Source of the DNA: Synergistaceae bacterium
GTDB taxonomy: Bacteria; Synergistota; Synergistia; Synergistales; Aminobacteriaceae
Direction of reading: 5' to 3'
DNA: 20,311 bases
Assembly: GCA_017427625.1 (NCBI GenBank)
Contig: JAFRSL010000023.1
Location: 1 to 20,311, forward strand
The notes below the pieces were generated by a model. The model was not told where the DNA came from. It saw only the letters and a program-made list of their open reading frames with translations, and did no database searches. The translations under genes were made by a program, and so were the position numbers. Positions 1 to 5,128 of the stretch are shown here, one piece after another (the stretch's first letter is position 1; each line of letters opens with the position of its first letter).

Positions 1-47
1 CACATCAGCTTATGCCGTCCTAGCTCTATTATTTCTCCGTATTTCAC
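1..47 (-). CDS. DNA methyltransferase, N-terminal fragment (runs off window)
   Basis: A GTG codon at 47-45 follows the ribosome binding site GGGAGGTGA (60-52) at a normal distance, and that site overlaps the TerL stop codon. Fifteen codons are visible, ending ELGRHKLM followed by TG, so the next residue is probably Cys. The string 'LGxHxLxCGD' is the usual first conserved block of phage N6-adenine/N4-cytosine methyltransferases, where it precedes the DPPY catalytic domain. In many phages this block directly follows a ParB-like domain in one polypeptide; here the ParB domain is a separate gene 2.7 kb upstream. The product would methylate DNA, perhaps for protection against host restriction. 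The catalytic domain lies outside the window, so the call rests on a short motif plus context. Confidence 0.5.
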   Translation of the reverse strand, partial: MKYGEIIELGRHKLM

Positions 48-59
48 AAACTCACCTCC

Positions 60-1514
60 CTAGAAAAAATCTGATACGTACAATTTCCCGACTCCTTGCA
101 CAAATCCTTCATGCTGTGTATTACTGAATGCAAGCACCGCCGCATCTGCCCTGTCCGGCGAATGTCCTAAACGCTTTTTCATATCCTCTTTGCTCTCTAT
201 CTGGATTGCTCCACGTGCGTCTACCTTGTATTTCACTGAAGCTAATTCACTCAGCAACTCGTCATCAGGCGGTAATACTATCGGGTCTTTCTCTGGGTCT
301 AGCAGTTCTCGGAAGTTGTACCACAATTCAGCTCTCAGATTGTGATACCTTTCGGGGTCTGAAGCTCTCTCTGCAACATTCACGCCGACACGGTAAAATC
401 CGTCTTCCTCTAGGCTGTCAACAACACCACGCCCAATACCGATTTCATCAACCGCGATTTTCCTTGTGTCGTTCTCGCTCGCGTGAAGTCTTACAAGTCC
501 GGCTGTCTCTCTCGTATTCTTCTGCGTGTATACGTTTAATGCTGTTATTTTCTGGCCTTTGCGGACTGCTATCACCGTTTTGTCGCTCCCATATGCTGCC
601 ACGTCAACACCTAACTGTACTGGCTCGCCTTCGGGTGTTTCTTCCCATCGTTCCATCGCAAGCTCAATCCACAACAGCGGAATTAACGTATCTTCACCCT
701 GCTGCGGAAAGTTACCCATTACACGCACTTGATACGGTGCTGATTGTTCGCCCCATGCTTTATAGCGGTCTGATACCCATTGAGGCGTTATCAGTCTCGG
801 ATACGGTATTCCCTGTGCTTTGTCCTGCCACGTGTCATTCGCTATATCTTCAGGTGTTATTCCGTAAGCTGTGAAGTTAGGCGTGTCGAATGCACTCACG
901 TGAAATGTCTTGTATCCTATATTCTTTGTGAATGCGTCATAAAACGGTGTTCCGATTGCTGTCGGGTTACCTATCAGCAATAAACGCGCTCCTGAACTCG
1001 TCAATATACCTTCGATTGCCTCGTATATCTCCAAATTCACGCCCGCTGCCTCATCGACTATCACCAATATATGCTCTTCATGAAATCCCTGAAACCTGTC
1101 AGGCTCATTCGTTGATAGTCCGGCTGCGTACCACTCATCATGTATCAGGTGTAATTCTGGTGTCTTAGGCAACAAGTTACCGCCCAAAGGAACAACTGAC
1201 TCACGATATGCGCTCCGTATTTCCTTCCAGATTAATTTCTCCACTTGTCGCCATGTCGGAGCTGTTGACAGCACAATCGCTTTAGGCCGTGTATATAGAA
1301 ACCACAGAATACACATTGCTGCTGTGAACGTCTTGCCTATTCCATGACATGAGCGCACAGCCGTCCTCATGTTATCCCGAACTGAACGCAGTATTTCAGC
1401 CTGTAACGGCCAAAGATGTTTATTCAGTATCTTTTCTGTGAAATATGAAGGGTCTTGAAGTTTCTCTATGAAATGCGCTTTAATCGCTTTGGCTTTCTGT
1501 GCTTTCGGGGGCAT
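60..1514 (-). CDS. terL: Phage terminase large subunit (TerL)
   Basis: This 484-residue protein is the motor and nuclease that packages phage DNA into the prohead. The N-terminal ATPase has a Walker A motif SCHGIGKT (about residues 55-62) and a Walker B motif with catalytic acids VIVDEA (Asp154-Glu155). The C-terminal RNase H-fold nuclease shows LGVDVAAYGSDKT (Asp304), IAVDEIG (Asp355) and HSPDRADA (Asp454, Asp457), the expected spread of metal-binding aspartates. Length is normal for the family. The ATG at 1514 lies inside the TerS gene (35-base overlap), the classic TerS-TerL arrangement, implying translational coupling. Both domains look intact. Confidence 0.95.
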   Translation of the reverse strand: MPPKAQKAKAIKAHFIEKLQDPSYFTEKILNKHLWPLQAEILRSVRDNMRTAVRSCHGIGKTFTAAMCILWFLYTRPKAIVLSTAPTWRQVEKLIWKEIRSAYRESVVPLGGNLLPKTPELHLIHDEWYAAGLSTNEPDRFQGFHEEHILVIVDEAAGVNLEIYEAIEGILTSSGARLLLIGNPTAIGTPFYDAFTKNIGYKTFHVSAFDTPNFTAYGITPEDIANDTWQDKAQGIPYPRLITPQWVSDRYKAWGEQSAPYQVRVMGNFPQQGEDTLIPLLWIELAMERWEETPEGEPVQLGVDVAAYGSDKTVIAVRKGQKITALNVYTQKNTRETAGLVRLHASENDTRKIAVDEIGIGRGVVDSLEEDGFYRVGVNVAERASDPERYHNLRAELWYNFRELLDPEKDPIVLPPDDELLSELASVKYKVDARGAIQIESKEDMKKRLGHSPDRADAAVLAFSNTQHEGFVQGVGKLYVSDFF

Positions 1515-1980
1515 TGCTGAACTCCTGCATCATTAATTCGGCGAGTGTGTTCACTTTCAGGCTTCCTTGCAGTTCGACTTTCTGGCGGTTCACGTCTTGG
1601 AAGTCATCAGGCATTCGGTTTTTCGCTAAGAATATTTGTGTGGTCGTTGACGGCGGGATATACCGTTTCTTCACTATCCTGTCGTAGCTTTTAGGTTGTT
1701 TATCTTTATCAAGGTGAATTACTGTTACTTCCTCTTCTACAAAATAACCTTCAGCGGATTTTTTCATTACCTTCACTAAATCCACATTGGAAGCCGATTT
1801 ACCCCTTTTTATCGCGTCCGAGAAGTCGCTGTACTTATTCTGCCAGCTGTAATACGTTGCCCTATTTATTCCTAGCTTAGCCGCTATTTGGTCATCCGTC
1901 AAAAGCTCCTTTGCATAACCTTCTGCTAGTGCAGGTGTCGTCAATGGGTCATATTTGCTCTTACGTCCAGTTCTTGACAT
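1480..1980 (-). CDS. terS: Terminase small subunit (TerS-like)
   Basis: This 166-residue protein precedes and overlaps TerL by 35 bases. Residues about 20-50 form a helix-turn-helix (LTDDQIAAKLGINRATYYSW), typical of small terminase subunits that recognise the packaging site. The middle and C-terminal parts (LAKNRMPDDFQDVNRQKVEL) match the oligomerisation and TerL-contact region often seen in HTH-type TerS proteins. The ATG at 1980 follows two in-frame stops (TGATGA), so no upstream start is possible. A ribosome binding site AAAGGAGC lies rather far upstream (about 16 bases). The identification rests on the HTH and position; no cos or pac site was recognised. Confidence 0.85.
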   Translation of the reverse strand: MSRTGRKSKYDPLTTPALAEGYAKELLTDDQIAAKLGINRATYYSWQNKYSDFSDAIKRGKSASNVDLVKVMKKSAEGYFVEEEVTVIHLDKDKQPKSYDRIVKKRYIPPSTTTQIFLAKNRMPDDFQDVNRQKVELQGSLKVNTLAELMMQEFSNAPESTESQSD

Positions 1981-2010
1981 TGCTCATCAATTTAAGCTCC
2001 TTTCGATAAT

Positions 2011-2688
2011 TCATTTAGCACGTGTCCAGCCTTCTCCGCTTTTTACCCAGAATGACTCGTTTAATTCTCTTCCTCGCTTAGACATTGGAGTTCCCAACAA
2101 TCTTTGTATATTCGCTTCCATTTCGCGGTTCACCTGTGCTTTCTCTGAATTGTTCAGCACACGGTTTCCCCATTTATCCGCCATATCAAAGTTAGAAAAT
2201 CCATTGCTCCGTGAAGATAGTGCTAACTCTACCGCAGGACGCTTCTTGTATATCGCATGTTTTATCGCCCCGCGCCTTGCTGATTCGCTTGCATTTCTGC
2301 TAGGTAATGTTACTGTGTAAGGACTTTCAGCTTCAGCCATGTTGTAATTGAAAACCACGTCTACTGTACGGCTTCCTTGTGGTGTTACAGTATAGTCATT
2401 CAATATTCCCGGCGGATTTGGATACAGCCTGTCAAATTCTTCATAAAATCTTTCATTAGCTTCACGGCTTCCGGCTTCTATTCCTTGTGGAACTTCTCCG
2501 CGTTTTGCCATCTCTTTTAACTGCGAAATTCCATCTGAATTTGAAAGGTTTAATACGGTGCTTGTTACCTCTGTTGTTTGCGCTCCTGAAGCTGTAGCTT
2601 TCGGAGTTTCTGCACCGCCACCGCGTTTTATTCCGCTTGCGCCTCCGTTCGTCTGGTAAAACGGGTGCAATCTCATACTAAATATCAT
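2011..2688 (-). CDS. Hypothetical phage protein, late operon
   Basis: This 225-residue protein is not recognised. It starts with ATG in a 4-base ATGA overlap with the stop of the ParB-DUF4417 gene, so the two are probably translated as a coupled pair. The first 45 residues are rich in Gly, Ala, Thr and Ser (low complexity, probably disordered). Residues about 85-160 look like a folded alpha/beta segment, and the C-terminal third is charged and helical. No signal peptide, membrane segment or metal motif is visible. Its position between ParB-DUF4417 and TerS suggests a late or packaging-associated accessory role, but that is inference from context only. Confidence 0.7.
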   Translation of the reverse strand: MIFSMRLHPFYQTNGGASGIKRGGGAETPKATASGAQTTEVTSTVLNLSNSDGISQLKEMAKRGEVPQGIEAGSREANERFYEEFDRLYPNPPGILNDYTVTPQGSRTVDVVFNYNMAEAESPYTVTLPSRNASESARRGAIKHAIYKKRPAVELALSSRSNGFSNFDMADKWGNRVLNNSEKAQVNREMEANIQRLLGTPMSKRGRELNESFWVKSGEGWTRAK

Positions 2689-3746
2689 GTTTCTCTCGCA
2701 AATCTCCCCGAAGGCTTAAATTTTTTCACTGGAATATTTCCGAAGTCATATCCTATTTTTGCACCGTAACAAATTACACATTCAGGATTCAGCCTCCTTA
2801 TCGCCTCGTCCATTCCTGAAAACCATAAATTCCGCGCTATCGGGTCTTCGACAATGCCAACCGTTCCAACCGCATAAACACCGCCGGGCTCTATACCATC
2901 AAAGCAAAATTTATGTGTCTCTTTTTCTACCCAGCCTAATGTCGGAATTACCTGCAATCCTGCGTCCTGCATCATTTGTCCTATGAGGCGCATTCTATAC
3001 ATGTTCCAAATTTTCATCGCCATTGGCATATCACGATATATCGAAAATCCCGGTGTTAGCACACATGAAAAATCGCGCAGTCTCTCTATATTCTCAAACG
3101 GATTAGTCCATATTCGCTCAAACTGGTAATCATCAAGGTAGAAATGCACTCCTAATCCTTCTTGGCTGCCTTTCCAGCTTTTGACGTAGTTAAAGCCTAT
3201 CAGGTCTTCAGGCACGTAATGGCAAGCCTTCAGCGTTGGAAACTGGTAATATCCGGCTGTGCGCGACTCGTCATATTCATACAGACGGTAAAAGTCATAA
3301 GTTCTTTCGCGCTCATCTCCGAAATAACCGCCGTCATCTTCATTATTATCTTTGAGCAGTTTATCTATCTCGCCTAAGTCAAAGCCTGTCAGCGTTAAAT
3401 CTATGTCTTCGTTCTGCAAATCTTCTAGAAGTGCGCTGAGTTTCTCATCGTCCCAGCCGTTGCTAATCTTGTTCAGCGCGATATTTAGTGCTTTCTCCTG
3501 TGCTTCTGGAATGTCCACTACAACGCAGTCAATCTCGGTTTCGCCTAGCTCATTAAGCACCTTCAAACGCTGGTGTCCACCTACAACATGGCCAGTTTGC
3601 GCGTTCCAGATTATCGGCTCTACGTATCCGAACTCCTCTAGTGAACGTTTCAGCTTCTCATACTCGGAATCGCCGGGCTGTATGTCCTTACGCGGATTGT
3701 ATGGTGCAGGAATTAATTCTGATATTGCCTTGCGGACTATGTTCAT
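2685..3746 (-). CDS. ParB/sulfiredoxin-like domain fused to DUF4417
   Basis: This 353-residue protein has two parts. Residues 1 to about 95 are a ParB N-terminal-like domain, with the signatures AP(Y)NPRK, GYVEPIIWN and the nucleotide-binding GGHQR (56-60), followed by a helical segment ending LTGFDLGEIDKLL. In phage proteins this exact architecture normally leads into an adenine methyltransferase. Here it leads, after an acidic linker (NNEDDGG), into residues about 150-340 that resemble DUF4417, with TPGFSIYRDMPMAMKIWNMY, a central WVEKETHKFCFDGI and a late CVICYGAK. DUF4417 has no established activity. The ATG at 3746 has a GGCGGTGA ribosome binding site. It is the first gene after a putative late promoter and leader terminator. 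DNA binding or nucleotide hydrolysis by the ParB part is plausible but not shown. Confidence 0.85.
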   Translation of the reverse strand: MNIVRKAISELIPAPYNPRKDIQPGDSEYEKLKRSLEEFGYVEPIIWNAQTGHVVGGHQRLKVLNELGETEIDCVVVDIPEAQEKALNIALNKISNGWDDEKLSALLEDLQNEDIDLTLTGFDLGEIDKLLKDNNEDDGGYFGDERERTYDFYRLYEYDESRTAGYYQFPTLKACHYVPEDLIGFNYVKSWKGSQEGLGVHFYLDDYQFERIWTNPFENIERLRDFSCVLTPGFSIYRDMPMAMKIWNMYRMRLIGQMMQDAGLQVIPTLGWVEKETHKFCFDGIEPGGVYAVGTVGIVEDPIARNLWFSGMDEAIRRLNPECVICYGAKIGYDFGNIPVKKFKPSGRFARET

Positions 3747-3760
3747 TTTCTCACCGCCTT

Positions 3761-3794
3761 AAAAAAGCAAAACACTCCCGTTTTACCGAGAGTG
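3761..3794 (-). terminator. Rho-independent terminator in leader of late genes
   Basis: Read on the minus strand, an 8-base-pair stem CACTCTCG / CGGGAGTG (3794-3787 with 3780-3773, one G-U pair) with a 6-base loop is followed directly by TTTTGCTTTTTT (3772-3761). It lies only 15 bases upstream of the ParB-DUF4417 start and downstream of a putative -10 element, so it either ends readthrough from the upstream regulator gene or acts as a leader terminator that must be overcome for late expression. Confidence 0.75.
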
Positions 3795-3805
3795 CCGCCA
3801 ACAAT

Positions 3806-3835
3806 TTTATACAAAAAGGAGTGAAACACATTGAA
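3806..3835 (-). promoter_or_regulatory. Putative late promoter (weak -35, good -10)
   Basis: On the minus strand a TATAAA box (3811-3806, extended as TGTATAAAAT) lies 18 bases from TTCAAT (3835-3830), a poor -35 matching TTGACA at about three positions. A good -10 with a poor -35 is typical of activator-dependent promoters. It sits about 55 bases downstream of the 11-base repeat array and just upstream of the leader terminator. No start-site data are available; this is pattern matching. Confidence 0.4.
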
Positions 3836-3899
3836 GAGTTATTTGCGTAAAAAATCACGGTATAAGGATAACACCGCATATCCTCAAAAAGTGCGCTAA
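3831..3899 (+). CDS. Possible 22-residue plus-strand ORF (doubtful)
   Basis: A plus-strand AAAAAGGAG ribosome-binding-like site (3813-3821) is followed 9 bases later by TTG and 22 codons ending in TAA next to the 11-base array. The encoded peptide is short and basic (starts MKSYLRKKSRYKD). It lies antisense to the late leader, where the same A-rich bases read as the T-rich promoter spacer on the other strand. No plus-strand promoter is evident. It could be a chance match; it is recorded because of the good spacing. Confidence 0.15.
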   Translation: MKSYLRKKSRYKDNTAYPQKVR

Positions 3900-3967
3900 A
3901 AGTGCAAGATTTGTACCGTTTTTGTGCAAGATTTGTGCAGCGAAAACACCTTCAAAGTGCAAGATAC
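3891..3967. repeat. Seven-unit array with exact 11-base period (GTGC-AT-rich)
   Basis: Seven consecutive 11-base units start at 3891, 3902, 3913, 3924, 3935, 3946 and 3957. Units 2, 4 and 7 are close copies of GTGCAAGATTT (units 2 and 4 identical). Units 1 and 5 keep GTGC and end in an A run, unit 3 is GTACCGTTTTT, and unit 6 (ACACCTTCAAA) has the weakest match. The A/T tracts therefore recur once per helical turn. The array overlaps the last codons of the ArpU-like gene and lies upstream of the late promoter, so it is well placed to be a cooperative operator for that regulator or a curved activating region. It has no CRISPR-like spacers. Confidence 0.75.
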
Positions 3968-4401
3968 ACTATCGTTACACTCACCAATGAACGCCGTCTG
4001 CTATAAAATGTCCGCCGTGAGATTTTCAGCTCCTCCATTATCGCTTCGGGCGTATTTCCTCCGAAGTACATCAACCGCAGTATATCCATCAATGCCTCGT
4101 TATTTGAGCCGTTCAGAACATTGGAACTCGTCAAATCTCCTATCAGCATTGTTATCGGCTCGGTATAACGCTCCAATGTTCGTATACGCTCATGCAGATT
4201 ATCTATCTTGATTTGACGCGACTCTATTGGATTTGAAGGTTCGCCTGTGAAGCCGAACGAGTATTGATAATTCTGCGCGTGTACGTCCGTTCCGGCTTCC
4301 TCCACTCGCAAATCATCTCGAAGCACCTTCAGGCACGCCATGTTCCGTTTGTAATCGTAAAGGCACTTTTCCGCGTATCTGAATTTATCCTTTTCCTTCA
4401 T
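3952..4401 (-). CDS. ArpU/RinA-like late transcription regulator
   Basis: This 149-residue protein has the layout of small phage late regulators of the ArpU/RinA/LmaC type: a basic, helical N-terminus (KFRYAEKCLYDYKR), a central helical segment (NLHERIRTLERYTEPI) and a C-terminal sigma-region-4-like helix-turn-helix (TPEAIMEELKISRRTFYSRRR, about residues 115-135). Such proteins switch on packaging and structural genes and usually sit just before terS, as here. The last residues (VSVTIVYLAL) are unusual because they are encoded within the start of the 11-base array. The ATG at 4401 follows AGAGGTGA at a slightly long distance. It is the likely ligand of the adjacent array, by inference. Confidence 0.6.
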   Translation of the reverse strand: MKEKDKFRYAEKCLYDYKRNMACLKVLRDDLRVEEAGTDVHAQNYQYSFGFTGEPSNPIESRQIKIDNLHERIRTLERYTEPITMLIGDLTSSNVLNGSNNEALMDILRLMYFGGNTPEAIMEELKISRRTFYSRRRSLVSVTIVYLAL

Positions 4402-4426
4402 TCTGAGTGAATCACCTCTCAGGGAG

Positions 4427-4693
4427 TTAGGGCAAAAGTCGTTTTTTACTTCTGCCCTAAAAAAATTCGCTTATTGCAAGGTTTCAGCTCAAAAAATCAT
4501 AGGGGCACTTACTTTTCACTTATCCCCTATATATTTGCAATTTTACCTTCTGACCTTTTCAGCATTTTTCATTTTCCCCTATTTTGTTTCTCTACTTCTG
4601 CCCCTTTGCCCCTAAATGAAATAAAAGCAGAAACAGAAAGGATTCAGAGAAGGCAAAAGTAGGGTCAAAATAGGTGCAGATAGGTGCAAAAGT
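4427..4693. repeat. Iteron-like cluster, consensus AGGGGCAnAAGT, both strands
   Basis: Copies or near copies of AGGG(G)CA(A/G)AAGT are seen on the plus strand at 4429-4439, 4501-4511, 4651-4660, 4661-4671, 4672-4681 and 4682-4693. On the minus strand they are at 4458-4448, 4528-4511 (looser), 4605-4594 and 4613-4605. The first two face each other and form a 13-base stem with one mismatch (4427-4439 with 4448-4460). 4499-4505 and 4524-4530 form ATAGGGG/CCCCTAT. The last four plus-strand copies are tandem with a 10-11 base period. Iterons of this kind bind initiator or regulator proteins in phages and plasmids. No protein partner is identified. Confidence 0.6.
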
Positions 4694-4781
4694 CATCTCA
4701 TCTTCCTTCTGCGTAATTTCTGCAAATTTGGCTTAAAATCAGTCGCTATAATTCTTTACAAGTTTGCAGAGTTTATCTACG

Positions 4782-4848
4782 TATTATCAGCAAATTTCAT
4801 TTTCGAGACCTCCGACCTGTGATAATTTAGAGGGGTCTGCTGATAATA
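4782..4848. repeat. 11-base perfect inverted repeat TATTATCAGCA flanking 45 bases
   Basis: TATTATCAGCA (4782-4792) and TGCTGATAATA (4838-4848) are exact reverse complements. Inside them AGACC and GGTCT (about 4806-4810 and 4834-4838) can extend the pairing imperfectly. The right arm ends one base before the stop codon of the gene at 4850-5128. No T run follows on either strand, so it is not a standard terminator. It could be a protein-binding site, part of an origin, or an RNA 3'-end structure of the replication operon. Confidence 0.5.
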
Positions 4849-4849
4849 C

Positions 4850-5128
4850 CTATTCTAGGTTACTTAGAATTGCTGAGTATATATCTGAGGGCAACCCGTC
4901 AGCCTGCCTCATTGCTGCTCTTTCCTCGATTGCATAGGCTAAATCTGAATCACTTTTCGAGAGTTCAAGAATTATGTGCGCTTCCATTTTCGGACGGCTT
5001 CTGAACATTTCGCTGAAATATTTTCGCGCTCTTTCATCTCCACCCGTCAATATCAATCTTCCCCAGAATACTGACGCTTTGATGTGCCAGCGTTCAAGCT
5101 CCGCACAAAATTCTTTAACCTTCGTCAT
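4850..5128 (-). CDS. Hypothetical small protein after primase-helicase
   Basis: This 92-residue protein is not recognised. It is mostly alpha-helical by composition, with a basic N-terminal half (ERWHIKASVFWGRLILTGG) and an acidic helix SKSDSDLAYAIEERAAMRQ. It has no cysteine pair, membrane segment or signal peptide. The ATG at 5128 overlaps the 3' end of the primase-helicase gene by 14 bases with only a weak ribosome binding site, pointing to translational coupling. It is the last gene of the replication block before the repeat-rich intergenic region, so a replication accessory role is possible but unproven. Confidence 0.65.
   Translation of the reverse strand: MTKVKEFCAELERWHIKASVFWGRLILTGGDERARKYFSEMFRSRPKMEAHIILELSKSDSDLAYAIEERAAMRQADGLPSDIYSAILSNLE

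Larger units (their letters stand above)
4402..4849. other. Intergenic region of 450 bases, AT-rich, repeat-laden
   Basis: No convincing gene lies here on either strand. The segment holds a cluster of AGGGGCA-type short repeats in both orientations (4427-4693), several inverted repeats, long A and T runs, and a 67-base segment bounded by an 11-base perfect inverted repeat (4782-4848). A plus-strand TATAAT occurs at 4747-4752 without a clear -35. Its place directly downstream of the primase-helicase operon makes it the best candidate in the window for a replication origin or a major control region. Confidence 0.5.

Noticed and set aside
128..874. Long plus-strand open frame of 248 codons opposite terL
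   Set aside because: It is antisense to a gene with intact ATPase and nuclease motifs, has no ribosome binding site and encodes a Leu/Ser/Arg-rich shadow-type sequence.
3891..3967. CRISPR array
   Set aside because: Units are 11 bases and adjacent, without spacers; no cas1 or cas2 nearby. The Cas4-like protein at 16200-17159 is a phage recombination nuclease by context.
4427..4460. Terminator
   Set aside because: The 13-base stem (one mismatch) is followed by A residues on the plus strand and by CTCCCTGAG on the minus strand, so no T run exists in either direction.
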